DNA of 64,000 nt from Listeria monocytogenes (GTDB taxonomy: Bacteria > Bacillota > Bacilli > Lactobacillales > Listeriaceae). Numbering within the stretch: the first letter of the stretch is position 1; each line of letters begins with the position of its first letter. The stretch spans positions 1,002,501 through 1,066,500 of the forward strand of contig NZ_CP054041.1 of assembly GCF_013282665.1 (NCBI RefSeq). The letters run 5' to 3'. Shown one piece after another: positions 24,995 to 34,528 of the stretch. A program made the translations under genes and the position numbers. Below the pieces are notes generated by a model. The model ran no database searches and had not been told where the DNA came from. It worked only from the letters and a program-made list of their open reading frames with translations.

Positions 24995-25027
24995 AAAAGA
25001 GCACCCACCTGGGATGCTCTTTTTTAT
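24995..25027. terminator. Terminator after the anchored protein gene (repeat copy 2)
   Basis: Hairpin AAGAGCACCC-ACCT-GGGATGCTCTT with A and T runs, bidirectional. It nearly duplicates the terminator at 24331-24357. Confidence 0.85.
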
Positions 25028-25665
25028 TTAATAGAGAAGATGACCATTTCTTTATCCTCATCCACGCGGACATTTACGTCCATGCCTAATTTGTCTTTAA
25101 GTAGTGCTGTAATATCTAGATAGTCGTCGTAGCTACCGATATCACTTTTTTTGTATCCTTGGAGAATTGTCGGCTTAATGCGCACGATATAGTCATCATT
25201 GGATGTTTCTTCCGGATTGTAGGAATAGATTTTCTTTCCGTTTTTGTCGAAAAAATCATAGGTTGCATAGGATTCTTTATTTGTTATATAGACGTCTTTT
25301 TGGGTAACGTAGGCATTATCCGCGACGCTATAATCAATTAGACCTGAATAATATTTATTGGTAGATGGTTCATTAATTTCATATTGTTTATAGGCTAATC
25401 GGAATAAGTAATCAATATTGTAGTAACTATTCACGCGGAAATAGAGATTTTTATCTTTGGATTTTTTATCTACACCAATGTCTGTCGCACTAATCGGGAA
25501 GACCTCATATAATTTGCCGTCTATTTCGTAAGCTACTTCATACTTGTCAAACACTTCTTGGCGTTGAAAAAAGCCAAAAATAATTGCTAAGATTATAATA
25601 ATTCCTATAAAAACTGCGATGATTAAAGCTGGCAGCCATTTCTTTTTTGATTTTAGTTGTTGCAT
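25024..25665 (-). CDS. Membrane-anchored protein of unknown function
   Basis: 213-aa protein with a basic N terminus (QLKSKKKW), one hydrophobic helix near residues 12-33, and an extracellular beta-rich domain of about 180 residues with no cysteines. The second ATG (25665) has better ribosome-site spacing (AAAGGA, 8 nt) than the one at 25674. No known family recognised. Stands alone between two terminators. Confidence 0.8.
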   Translation of the reverse strand: MQQLKSKKKWLPALIIAVFIGIIIILAIIFGFFQRQEVFDKYEVAYEIDGKLYEVFPISATDIGVDKKSKDKNLYFRVNSYYNIDYLFRLAYKQYEINEPSTNKYYSGLIDYSVADNAYVTQKDVYITNKESYATYDFFDKNGKKIYSYNPEETSNDDYIVRIKPTILQGYKKSDIGSYDDYLDITALLKDKLGMDVNVRVDEDKEMVIFSIK

Positions 25666-25765
25666 TATTTTCATCCTTTGTCATGAATTGCTTTACTATT
25701 TTATATTGTACCAGTTTATGGATCATTATACATTATTTTTCTGAGGATGGGGCTGATTTGTAGAA

Positions 25766-25800
25766 AAAAGACTACTCTGCGCTAAGCAAAATAGTCTTTT
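25766..25800 (-). terminator. Terminator of the SRP RNA gene
   Basis: Minus-strand stem AAAAGACTA/TAGTCTTTT with a T run, just after the SRP RNA 3' end. Confidence 0.85.
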
Positions 25801-25814
25801 ATATATTTAAAATT

Positions 25815-26088
25815 AGTGTCGCGCACCTCACATCGACATGCAATCATCTGCGTTACCCTGATAGTTAGCTCGGGCCAGGCGACCTCGCGGCACATGAGAA
25901 GCACTGCTTAATGCTGCTTCCTTCCGGACCTGACATGGTTCACAGGTTCCCATTGCGCAAGACCCAACCTTCAACACCACTTGTCAAGGGCAGACCAAAC
26001 AATTACGATGCCTCAAATGAGGAATTCAACCCCGCTAGAGCGGATTGCGGGTTACAGGGCGCCGCTACCTCCCCGTCTAGCACGACAA
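25815..26088 (-). ncRNA. ffs: Signal recognition particle RNA (large Bacillus-type, scRNA)
   Basis: Minus-strand RNA of about 270 nt. The Alu-domain start contains CGGGGAGGTAGCGG, and the S-domain hallmark ATGTCAGGTCCGGAAGGA is followed by AGCAGCA. The ends GTCGTGC and GCGCGAC pair to close the molecule. It matches my memory of B. subtilis scr. It forms SRP with Ffh for targeting membrane proteins. Ends are approximate. Confidence 0.95.
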
Positions 26089-26207
26089 ATTTGCTACCAA
26101 TAATTAAATGCCAAATAAAAATTATTTAGCGCAAACTCTGAAAAGAGCTCAATTACTAGTGTACCTTTTTCGTGTAAAAAGTGCAAGCGGGAACAAGGAA
26201 ATATTTT

Positions 26208-26303
26208 TTAACGTAAGTAAACACTCATGATTGCTGCGATAATTGTACCAACTACACAAATACCTACTAATGTTAAAGCTATCCATACTATTTTTTTATT
26301 CAT
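26208..26303 (-). CDS. 31-aa single-pass membrane peptide
   Basis: Short ORF with a strong ribosome site (AAGGGGGA, 7 nt before ATG). The product begins MNKKIVWIALTLVGICVVG and ends SVYLR: a Lys-rich start, one membrane helix and a short basic end. It lies between the sugar kinase and the SRP RNA on the same strand. It does not match what I remember of the miniprotein Prli42. Function unknown. Confidence 0.65.
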   Translation of the reverse strand: MNKKIVWIALTLVGICVVGTIIAAIMSVYLR

Positions 26304-26361
26304 GGTTTTCTCCCCCTTGTCATCACTTTTCTTTTAGTGATTATATCATGAAATCCAAAAT

Positions 26362-27876
26362 TTAGCTGTTAATATCAAACTTCTTTTGCCAACTATTTAA
26401 TTGGCTGTAGCTCGACATTAATTGTGTGGTTACTTGTTTAAAAATCAGACGTAATTCCGCATATTTAAGGACGTTCTCACTTGGATGGTATACCGCTTTG
26501 ATAGGCAGTGTATGTTTTAGGTTCAAATCTTTCAAAATCCCGAGTGAGCGCATACCAATAATTGCTGCGCCTAAACTTGAGCCTTCTATCGTATGCGGAA
26601 CACGAATCTCACGGTTCAAAATATCTGCTAATAGCTTACACCAAGCATCATGCGCAGAAATCCCACCTGTGACATAAATAATATCATCTGGAGCCGAAAC
26701 TGCCTCATAAACTTCTGCAAGATTAAAAGCAACACCTTCCAAAATCGCTCGAATAAAATGGGCTTTTGTATGATTAATCGTCAACCCAACAAAACCTCCG
26801 CGAATATCATTAGTCCAAAACGGTGCGCGCTCGCCTAATAAATACGGCTGGAATAAAAGACCCGCAGCACCTGGAGGAGCTTCCTCCATTTTTGCAATAA
26901 AGCTTGCGAAATCACGCCTGCTAATTTCCTCTTCAGAACCAAATTGTTCCAGGCCCCATTCGACTACTTTCCCACCATTATTCACTGCGCCACCAGCAAT
27001 AAAGTAGCCATCACCAGCTCCGTAACAAAACGTCCGACCGCGTGAATCTATTTGGAAGCGGTCGGTAAGTTTGCGAACCGCACCACTTGTTCCTACTGTA
27101 ATTGTGACATCATTTTGACCAGTCGCTTGAATACCAATATTAGCTAGCGCCCCGTCACTACCTCCTACAATGAATGGTAAATTTTCTGGGATTCCCATTA
27201 ATTCAGCATAATCTTTTTTCACGCCGGTTAATTGATATGTTTCTGGTACAACTTTTGGCAAGAAATCAGGGGTCAATTTGACAATTTCCATTGCTTCAAA
27301 TTCCCAGTCATGCTCCATAATATTGTATAACCCTGTTCCTGAGGCTAACGATTCATCCATCACCCAAACATCAAATAAGCGGTACAAGATATATGATTTA
27401 ATATCAACAAACTTCTCTGCGCGTTTATATAATGTCGGTGCTTCCTCTTTTAACCAGCAGATTTTGGCAAAGGGGCTCATAGGGTGTATCGGCGTTCCTG
27501 TGGCTTCATAAAGTTGAAACAAGTAATTATCCCTTTTTACTTTTTCGAGCGTATCACTGCTTCGTCCGTCCGCCCAAGTGATACATTCAGTCAAAAGTTC
27601 TCCGTTACTTCCAACCATAATTAAACTATGCATCGCCGAACTAAACGAAATTCCCGCTAATTCTTTTTTATTCACATTTTTCATTACAGCTTGAATAGAT
27701 GATAACACTGCCTCAAAAATTTCCGTGGGACTTTCTTCTGCTTTCCCAGTTTCATCGGTTATTAGTTCATAATGCGTCGCCTGCCGGAAAATCACTTCTC
27801 CTCGTTGATCAAAAAGTACTGCTTTCGTGCTCGAAGTTCCGATATCTACGCCCATTATGTATGATTTGCTCGTCAA
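26362..27876 (-). CDS. FGGY-family sugar kinase, probable gluconate kinase
   Basis: 504-aa carbohydrate kinase: N-terminal ATP/substrate motif MGVDIGTSSTKAVLFD near residue 8, central GGSDGALANIG, and the C-terminal FGGY signature region VTGGISAHDAWCKLLADIL. It is most like GntK-type gluconate kinases; xylulose or glycerol kinase cannot be excluded. The start is a TTG at 27876 with GGGGTGAG upstream. The longer frame to 27918 runs through a TATAAT. No permease adjoins it. Confidence 0.88.
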   Translation of the reverse strand: MTSKSYIMGVDIGTSSTKAVLFDQRGEVIFRQATHYELITDETGKAEESPTEIFEAVLSSIQAVMKNVNKKELAGISFSSAMHSLIMVGSNGELLTECITWADGRSSDTLEKVKRDNYLFQLYEATGTPIHPMSPFAKICWLKEEAPTLYKRAEKFVDIKSYILYRLFDVWVMDESLASGTGLYNIMEHDWEFEAMEIVKLTPDFLPKVVPETYQLTGVKKDYAELMGIPENLPFIVGGSDGALANIGIQATGQNDVTITVGTSGAVRKLTDRFQIDSRGRTFCYGAGDGYFIAGGAVNNGGKVVEWGLEQFGSEEEISRRDFASFIAKMEEAPPGAAGLLFQPYLLGERAPFWTNDIRGGFVGLTINHTKAHFIRAILEGVAFNLAEVYEAVSAPDDIIYVTGGISAHDAWCKLLADILNREIRVPHTIEGSSLGAAIIGMRSLGILKDLNLKHTLPIKAVYHPSENVLKYAELRLIFKQVTTQLMSSYSQLNSWQKKFDINS

Positions 27877-27963
27877 ACAACTCACCCCGCGTTTTCGTTT
27901 CTTTTTATTATACGTCAAATGAAGAAAATTTGGGGGCTGGGCTACTTAGCTTTTTTCGCCAAA

Positions 27964-27992
27964 CAAAAAAAGCTAGAGAAATTCTCTAGCTT
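27964..27992 (-). terminator. Terminator after the L,D-transpeptidase gene
   Basis: Stem AAGCTAGAGAA/TTCTCTAGCTT with a run of seven T on the minus strand, directly following the stop codon. Confidence 0.88.
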
Positions 27993-28929
27993 AGTTGATA
28001 CCATAAAAAGTTTTGATTCGGCTTTCTTCGCCTAGCACAATAAGCGTGTTTTTGTCCGCGAATTTAAGCACTTCTTTTGTATTGGCTTCACTTTGAGCGA
28101 CGCAACCTAATGTGTAATTGTATTTTGGTGAATCAACATGATAAAACACAGCCGATCCTTTACCTTTCACACGATTAGCGTTGTATTTCACTTCCATTCC
28201 GTATGTGTACTGCGGAATCTTCATTTTTTCATCTGCAGAACTGGAGGAATTACGTTCTTGCCAAGTGTTATAGGATTTGTCGTTAGAGTTAGAAATCCAA
28301 TAACTTCGATTAGTGATTGCTCTGAATGTCAGCTTCGTACCAGGATTACCCTTTTGTCCAAAAGCAATCCCTGTGCGGTAAACACCAACTGGAGTGCCCG
28401 AACTTTTTTCAGAGAACTTTGGATCAAATCCCCATTTGCCAATGTGACTGGTAAAATGACGAACTTCATACCAATTTCCTGCACTATTTTTTTGGAAAAA
28501 GTACGTTGTTGCTGTGGTGCTTTTTGGTTTTGTGGTGATGATTGCTTTTTTACTGTTCCAAAGCGCTGGAACGGTGTCAGCAATTGTTGGTTTGCCAATA
28601 TTTGTAAAGGCTCGTGAGTCAATCCAACCGATTGTAGTATTTCCTAGCTTGCAATAATACCATTTAGCTCTTGCTGTTTTTCCTTCGCGTGTAATAATCA
28701 ATGTCTTCTTGTCGTATTTCTTAGCTGAACCGAGATACTTAACACTGCTACTCGTTTTGTACATTTTGCTATGAATACCATCATTTCGTTTTGACTGATT
28801 TACTACCCCTTTTAGGTTAACTGCTTTGTCATAAATGATTTTTTCGTAGGATGCTGCTTCGGCGTTAAAGGAGTGACCAAGTAGGCTAACCATTAAAACA
28901 ATAATTAAACCGCTTAATAACTTCTTCAT
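27991..28929 (-). CDS. Secreted L,D-transpeptidase (YkuD) with GW/SH3 wall-binding domain
   Basis: 312-aa exported protein. Signal peptide about 1-25 (basic start, hydrophobic core, AEA-A cleavage site); a GW-type SH3 module about 35-115 ending IGWIDSRAF; and a YkuD domain from about 120 with the catalytic His in YHVDSPK and Cys in YTLGCVAQ. It probably forms 3-3 cross-links or attaches proteins to peptidoglycan. The usual SHGC-type motif is TLGC here. Own terminator follows. Confidence 0.88.
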   Translation of the reverse strand: MKKLLSGLIIVLMVSLLGHSFNAEAASYEKIIYDKAVNLKGVVNQSKRNDGIHSKMYKTSSSVKYLGSAKKYDKKTLIITREGKTARAKWYYCKLGNTTIGWIDSRAFTNIGKPTIADTVPALWNSKKAIITTKPKSTTATTYFFQKNSAGNWYEVRHFTSHIGKWGFDPKFSEKSSGTPVGVYRTGIAFGQKGNPGTKLTFRAITNRSYWISNSNDKSYNTWQERNSSSSADEKMKIPQYTYGMEVKYNANRVKGKGSAVFYHVDSPKYNYTLGCVAQSEANTKEVLKFADKNTLIVLGEESRIKTFYGIN

Positions 28930-28971
28930 TATTCGCTCCTTATTTTTGAGTTATTCCTTATAGCAATTAAC

Positions 28972-29910
28972 TTATTTTTTTCGTTTCCTAAGTAATAACA
29001 CTGCTACAAGAATAACTATAACACCCGCTACAACGAAAATCCATTCTGCACCTTTGTCACCTGTGCTTGGCAAATCGGTTTTGTCATCTTTTGTAACTTT
29101 TGCAACACGTGTAGGTTTTGCGGTTGCGCTTTTGACTGCATTTTTTGTTTCGATTTTCTTTATTTTTTCAGGAGCTGTTACGACTGCTTCGTTTTGTTTT
29201 TTCGCTGGAACTTGATAGGTTACTTCTTCACTAAAATTACCGTCTTCATCAAAAGCGTATGCTGTAATTTGTTTTGGTGTTGTCGCCCATTCTGCATAAA
29301 AATGACCATCTTTATCTGCAGTTGTAGTTCCTTCTCCAAAGTTTTCATCTTCAGGAGAACTCATATATACACTGGCAAAGGGTTTTGTTTTACCTGTGAA
29401 AATTTTTGTTTCTAAATCAAAATTCATATCTGTAATAGTTAGTTGGGCCGTTTTTTCTTTGACTAAATAATTGAGTTTAACTGCGGTTGTATTTCCGTCT
29501 TCATTTTCTCCAAGTAGTGTGACTTCTTGGATGCCTGTATGTGCAGTACTTAGTTTAGAATTGGCTGCTAGGCGGTAGTTGGTGAGTTTTGTATCGGTGT
29601 ATTCGGTTAATGTTTCAGTGAAATCTTTGAGGTTAATTTTGCTATTTTGTTCGTAGGAGTAGACTTCTTGTGAGTCTGTAATATCTATCGTTGTTTGTAC
29701 TTTGCTTTTTTGCGGCGGAGTTATAGTGGTATCTTTCGCTGGTTCTGCCTTTTTTTCAGTAATTATATTTTTAGTAGCTTCTGTCGTTTTTTCTTCTATA
29801 GGCGTTGCGTTGTTACCATTTTCATTTGTTTCAGCGCTTGCTGCCAATGAAAATGGGATGATTAGACTAGTCAATACTGCAGTGAGCACTAACCCGTGGA
29901 ATTTTTTCAT
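28972..29910 (-). CDS. LPXTG cell-wall-anchored surface protein
   Basis: 312-aa sortase substrate: signal peptide about 1-25 (SLAASAE end), a Thr/Lys/Glu-rich linker, bacterial Ig-like segments about 80-230 ([18 protein letters not shown]; an [15 protein letters not shown] module like Listeria wall-protein repeats), then [10 protein letters not shown], a membrane helix and RKRKK. ATG 29910 is chosen for its AAAGGGG; the longer frame would hide the signal peptide. Ligand unknown. Confidence 0.92.
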   Translation of the reverse strand: MKKFHGLVLTAVLTSLIIPFSLAASAETNENGNNATPIEEKTTEATKNIITEKKAEPAKDTTITPPQKSKVQTTIDITDSQEVYSYEQNSKINLKDFTETLTEYTDTKLTNYRLAANSKLSTAHTGIQEVTLLGENEDGNTTAVKLNYLVKEKTAQLTITDMNFDLETKIFTGKTKPFASVYMSSPEDENFGEGTTTADKDGHFYAEWATTPKQITAYAFDEDGNFSEEVTYQVPAKKQNEAVVTAPEKIKKIETKNAVKSATAKPTRVAKVTKDDKTDLPSTGDKGAEWIFVVAGVIVILVAVLLLRKRKK

Positions 29911-30012
29911 AATAAATTCCCCTTTCACTTTGCTTAGTTTAATAATAAGCAGAATTGTGATGAAAGTCAATTTTAAATTACAATTTTATTACAAATATTA
30001 AAACTGCGATAC

Positions 30013-30043
30013 AAAAAAACTTGCTAAGTGACTACTTAGCAAG
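30013..30043 (-). terminator. Terminator of the cydABCD operon
   Basis: Ten-bp stem CTTGCTAAGT/ACTTAGCAAG with a run of seven T on the minus strand, just after the last cyd stop. Confidence 0.9.
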
Positions 30044-30051
30044 CCTTAAAT

Positions 30052-31794
30052 TTATAATTCGATTGGACGATCTAGTTGATATAGGCGTTTATAGCGAGCC
30101 TCTTTTGCCATTAGTTCGGCATGAGGCCCTTCCATTAATGTCTTCCCTTCTTCTAAAAACAAGACCCGGTCCATTTTTTCTGCCCCAACTAAATGATGTG
30201 TTACCCAAATAAGTGACTTATCTGCTAATGTTTCAAAAATAGTCGCTAGTAAATCGCGTTCTGTGATGGGATCCAGACCGACTGTTGGTTCATCTAAAAT
30301 AACAATCGGCGTATTTTGCAGTAAAATCCGAGCGAGAGCTATACGACCACGCTCGCCACCTGAAAATCGTTCACCCATCTCACTCATTTGTGTATGATAG
30401 CCATCTGGCATACTCATGATAAAATCGTGCAGTTGAACTTTTTTCGCCGCTTCATATACTTCTTCGTCTGATGCATCTTGATTTCCTAAACGGATGTTAT
30501 TTAAAACAGTCGTACTGAAAAGATGCGCTTTTTGATTTAACATCGAGGTTAATTCAGGAATTTGTGGTCGCAAGTTTTCTACTTCTACGCCGTTCATGGT
30601 TACTTTTCCAGCCGTTGGAAGCAGAGCACCTTGAACTAATTTAAGAAAAGTCGATTTCCCTGTTCCACTTCTTCCGATAATTGCCACTTTTTCACCTTGT
30701 TGTAGTGTGAAGTCAAAACCATTTAAGATTTTGGGGGACTTTTTATCGTAAGCAAAAGTTAGGTTTTCTGCTTTTAAAACAACATTTTCCGTGTTAATTC
30801 GCTCTATTTCTTTTGTTTCTTCTTCAAAAGTCGGTAGCATTGGATCTTCTATTTTATCTAAACGAGCAAGCGAATCTTGATACAATGATTTATCACTGAC
30901 GGCACTTGAAACTGGTACAAAAGCTTCTGCTAGCGCCATTATTGCTAAAACGAATGCAGCAATCATCGTTCCAGAAAAGGCTCCGTCACGTGACTCTGCT
31001 GTACTCCAATAAACCATCACGATAACCATAAAGCCAACAACTAACTGACTAAAGAAATCGCGCCAATTAACAAAATGAAACTGTTTATTTTCTGTTCGAA
31101 GCATATCTGCCTCGTCTTTTTCGTAGTTAGAAATAAATGTTTTTTCACGTCCACTGAATTTCCAATCACTAATACCAAACACTGCATCGGTAAATTTTTG
31201 ATATAGACTATTGCGCCCTTGTTTTAAGTAAGCGTTCTTTCCGCGAGCATATAACAGTGATACCCATGGTAAAACAAGCACAAGGAGACCAATTAAGAGC
31301 ACGAAGAGTGCAGCAAATGGAATCGAGAATGCTCCTAGCGCGATAACGACTCCTGCGTAAAGCACGAGGCTAACAATTGCTGGTAACATTGTAGTTAAAT
31401 AAAAATTTTGCAAATGCTCAATGTCACCTGCGAGGAGGCCCAGAATATCGCCAGTTTTATAACGTGATTTTAGTAATAATGCTTGCGGTTCAAGTAAACG
31501 ATATAAGCGAACACGCATCTTTTCTAGAATTCGAAGTACAAGTGAATGGCTCGAAAGGCGTTCCACATAGCGTGACACGGAGCGCATAATACCAAATGCA
31601 CGAACACCAACTGTCGAAATGTAAACAGCCATGATGGATTCCGGCATCAAGGATGACTTCGAAATTAAATGTCCAGAGGTAAACATAAGTGCTCCAGCAG
31701 AGGCAAAAGTTAGTGTTCCAAGGAAGATGACAAGTAAAAACAAGCCACGGTTTTCTTTCATATATGGGATAATCCAGCTACTTTTCCGCATCAT
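30052..31794 (-). CDS. cydD: ABC transporter for cytochrome bd assembly, CydD-like
   Basis: 580-aa half transporter: membrane domain about 1-300, then an ABC domain with Walker A GRSGTGKSTFLK, signature FSGGERGRIALAR and Walker B VILDEPTVGLD. With its partner it exports or cycles a thiol/heme factor needed for cytochrome bd assembly. It overlaps the preceding ABC gene by 4 bp. Names follow the Bacillus order (cydA, B, C, D); E. coli naming of the two halves is the reverse order. Confidence 0.92.
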   Translation of the reverse strand: MMRKSSWIIPYMKENRGLFLLVIFLGTLTFASAGALMFTSGHLISKSSLMPESIMAVYISTVGVRAFGIMRSVSRYVERLSSHSLVLRILEKMRVRLYRLLEPQALLLKSRYKTGDILGLLAGDIEHLQNFYLTTMLPAIVSLVLYAGVVIALGAFSIPFAALFVLLIGLLVLVLPWVSLLYARGKNAYLKQGRNSLYQKFTDAVFGISDWKFSGREKTFISNYEKDEADMLRTENKQFHFVNWRDFFSQLVVGFMVIVMVYWSTAESRDGAFSGTMIAAFVLAIMALAEAFVPVSSAVSDKSLYQDSLARLDKIEDPMLPTFEEETKEIERINTENVVLKAENLTFAYDKKSPKILNGFDFTLQQGEKVAIIGRSGTGKSTFLKLVQGALLPTAGKVTMNGVEVENLRPQIPELTSMLNQKAHLFSTTVLNNIRLGNQDASDEEVYEAAKKVQLHDFIMSMPDGYHTQMSEMGERFSGGERGRIALARILLQNTPIVILDEPTVGLDPITERDLLATIFETLADKSLIWVTHHLVGAEKMDRVLFLEEGKTLMEGPHAELMAKEARYKRLYQLDRPIEL

Positions 31795-33515
31795 ACTCCC
31801 TCCAATTGGGCTTTGACTAAATTATAATAGAAACCTTTACGCGAAAGTAATTCTTCGTGTGTTCCAGTTTCGACCACAGCCCCGTGATCTAAAACGATAA
31901 TTCGGTCCATCTCGAGCATCCAGTGCAAGCGATGCGTTGCGAAAAAGACTAATCGATTTTCAAATAAATCTAGCATTGGCTTTTTTAACTCATATTCCGT
32001 TTCAATATCTAAGTGCGCTGTTGGTTCATCCATTAACACAATGGGACGATCCGTTAAGAAAGCACGAGCAAGCGCGACACGTTGTTCTTGCCCACCACTA
32101 AGCATCCGCCCAGCTTCTCCGACAAGCGTTTCATAACCATCTTCAAGTCCCGCCACAAGCTGATTTAAACCGGCAGATTCTGCTGCTTTTTTCATTTCCT
32201 CTTCTGTAGAGTTAGGATGATAAAAGCGAATATTTCCAGCGATTGTATCATGGAAAAGGTATGGATGTTGCGGAATATAAGTGACTTGCGTTTGCCAATC
32301 ACTCGAAGCAAGCGAAACACCACTTTCCCCGTTCCAACGAAAATCTCCAGAAGTCGGGGGCAAAAAGCCACTCAAAACGTCAATCAACGTGGATTTCCCA
32401 GCACCCGTCGCACCAATAATCCCAATTTTTTCAAATCCTTTTACCGTAAAATTGGCTTCATGAAGCGAATCTGCATCTTCTTCGCTATGTTTCACGGTAA
32501 TATTTTCAAACGCGAATTCTGTATTTTTAGCAAAAGTTGTTAAAGGTATTGCATTTGTTTCGGGTTTTTCTGCTTTGGCTTGATCAATAATTCCTTGAAT
32601 AACGCGACCAGCCTCTTGACCATCAAGTGTGGCATGATAATCTGAGCCAACTTCACGAACTGGTAAAAAGTATTCTGGCGCTAGGATTAGGACACTAAGC
32701 GCAATGGGCAAATTCATATTACCATCAATAAGACCAAGACCAAGGAACAGTGCAACGAGCGCAATTGATAGCATCGTAAAGAAATCTAGCGCGAATGATG
32801 ACATAAATGCCACACGTAACGTTTTCATTGTAGCTTTACGATAACGCGAACTAACCGAAGCGATTTTCCCTTCATGGTCGTGACTAAGTCCCAAATATCG
32901 CAACGTTTCCAAACCTTTCAACGAATCGACAAAGTGGTTAGAAAGCACGCGATACGTTTCAAACTGTGAATCAGCTTGTTTTTTCGCGGCTAATCCTAAA
33001 ATAATCATAAATACAATTAAAATCGGCAAAGTAATCATTAAAATAAAAGCAGAAGTCCAGTCCTGAAAAGCAATATACACCCAAATCATGGCTGGAATGA
33101 TTGCCATATTCATCATTTTAGGTAAAAACAGTTCCAAATAATTTCGGAAGTCCGCCACACCTTCCATAACCATTGTGACCACTTTCCCAGTTCCTTCCGC
33201 ACGAGCAAAACGCGGTCCAAGCGCGAATAAACTATCAAGCAACTCTTCCCGCATGGTTTTCGCGAGTTTCGCAGCATAACGGTAAACGATTTGTTTTTTC
33301 CATACATTCAAAAAATGACGCAAGAAATAGGCCCCCGCGAAGAGACCTATTTGCATTGTGACTGATTGAAACGCGTGCTCGTGAAATAAATCAGTAATTG
33401 CACGAGCTAAAGTTATCGCCATCACGATAATCGCAGCACCTTGAACTAGCGTGAAAACTGCGAGAATCGCCATTATTTTTTTAATTCCTTTGTAGTTCCT
33501 TAAATCTTTTCCCAT
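31791..33515 (-). CDS. cydC: ABC transporter for cytochrome bd assembly, CydC-like
   Basis: 574-aa half transporter: five to six membrane helices then an ABC domain with Walker A GATGAGKSTLID, signature LSGGQEQRVALAR and Walker B IVLMDEPTAHLD. It forms a heterodimer with the next product. Starts at ATG 33515, touching the cydB stop, so translation is likely coupled. CydC/CydD naming as noted is by order. Confidence 0.92.
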   Translation of the reverse strand: MGKDLRNYKGIKKIMAILAVFTLVQGAAIIVMAITLARAITDLFHEHAFQSVTMQIGLFAGAYFLRHFLNVWKKQIVYRYAAKLAKTMREELLDSLFALGPRFARAEGTGKVVTMVMEGVADFRNYLELFLPKMMNMAIIPAMIWVYIAFQDWTSAFILMITLPILIVFMIILGLAAKKQADSQFETYRVLSNHFVDSLKGLETLRYLGLSHDHEGKIASVSSRYRKATMKTLRVAFMSSFALDFFTMLSIALVALFLGLGLIDGNMNLPIALSVLILAPEYFLPVREVGSDYHATLDGQEAGRVIQGIIDQAKAEKPETNAIPLTTFAKNTEFAFENITVKHSEEDADSLHEANFTVKGFEKIGIIGATGAGKSTLIDVLSGFLPPTSGDFRWNGESGVSLASSDWQTQVTYIPQHPYLFHDTIAGNIRFYHPNSTEEEMKKAAESAGLNQLVAGLEDGYETLVGEAGRMLSGGQEQRVALARAFLTDRPIVLMDEPTAHLDIETEYELKKPMLDLFENRLVFFATHRLHWMLEMDRIIVLDHGAVVETGTHEELLSRKGFYYNLVKAQLEGV

Positions 33516-34528
33516 TAATACGTCATTTTCTCCTTACTAGAAACGCGCTTACGGAAAACATAGTAGCTCCAAATTTGGTAACCAAGAACAAACGGCAGTA
33601 GCGTAACGGCAACTATCGTCATCACACTTAGCGAATATTGTCCGGAAGCTGCATTTTCTATCGTTAAATCAAACGCACTGTTGATAGAACTGATCATTAC
33701 ACGTGGGAATAGTGACACGAAAATCGTACCAATCGTGAAGACAATTCCAAGTCCGCCGAATGTAAATGCTAAAATATCGCGATCTTTCCAGATGAAAAGA
33801 GCAGATAACAAGTACATTACGACAACAATTCCAATCATTAGCGGTACAAGTACAGGTCTAACTTGGAACATATCTGTATTGAAGTAAGCAAGTACAACAA
33901 AGATTAATAATGCTGGTACAGTAATAAACCAAACACGTTTCGCCATACGACGAGCACGATCTTGAATATCTTCTTCTGTACGTAAAGTAATAAATAGTAA
34001 TCCGTGAAGTAGGCACATAAGCGTAATCGTTACGCCGCCCCATACGGAGAATACGGTAATGTAATCAAAGAATCCAGCATACATATCCATATCACTATTG
34101 ATTGGCATACCTTGAATCAAACTAGCAAATAATACACCAAATAGGAATGGCGGTAAAATACTACCGAAGAAAATAACCCAGTCCCATGTTTTTATCCAAA
34201 GCGGCGAATCTTTTTGACCACGGAATTCAAAAGAAACCCCACGGCCGATTAGTGCAAGTAATAAGAATACTAGCGGAATATAATAACCACTAAACATGGT
34301 TGCGTACCAGTTAGGGAAAGCGGCGAAAATCGCGCCCCCTGCAGTTAGTAACCAAACTTCATTTGCATCCCAGAACGGTCCAATCGTATTAACGAGCACT
34401 CGGCGTTCCAGTGCATTTCTAGCCATAAATCGTGTAGACATCCCAACACCAAAGTCAAAACCTTCAAGGAAGAAGAATCCAATGAACAAGATGGCGATTA
34501 ATAAAAACCATAACTCATTTAGTGACAA
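33515..34528 (-). CDS. cydB: Cytochrome bd oxidase subunit II
   Basis: 338-aa integral membrane subunit of the cytochrome bd quinol oxidase. Conserved N-terminal FFLEGFDFGVG and WDANEVWLL. The likely start is TTG at 34528, with AAGGGGG nine bases before it; the in-frame ATG at 34537 has no spacing to that site. This start overlaps the cydA end by 14 bp, suggesting coupled translation. Confidence 0.93.
   Translation of the reverse strand: MSLNELWFLLIAILFIGFFFLEGFDFGVGMSTRFMARNALERRVLVNTIGPFWDANEVWLLTAGGAIFAAFPNWYATMFSGYYIPLVFLLLALIGRGVSFEFRGQKDSPLWIKTWDWVIFFGSILPPFLFGVLFASLIQGMPINSDMDMYAGFFDYITVFSVWGGVTITLMCLLHGLLFITLRTEEDIQDRARRMAKRVWFITVPALLIFVVLAYFNTDMFQVRPVLVPLMIGIVVVMYLLSALFIWKDRDILAFTFGGLGIVFTIGTIFVSLFPRVMISSINSAFDLTIENAASGQYSLSVMTIVAVTLLPFVLGYQIWSYYVFRKRVSSKEKMTY

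Noticed and set aside
25911-26129. 72-codon plus-strand frame
   Set aside because: Antisense to the SRP RNA; no ribosome site.
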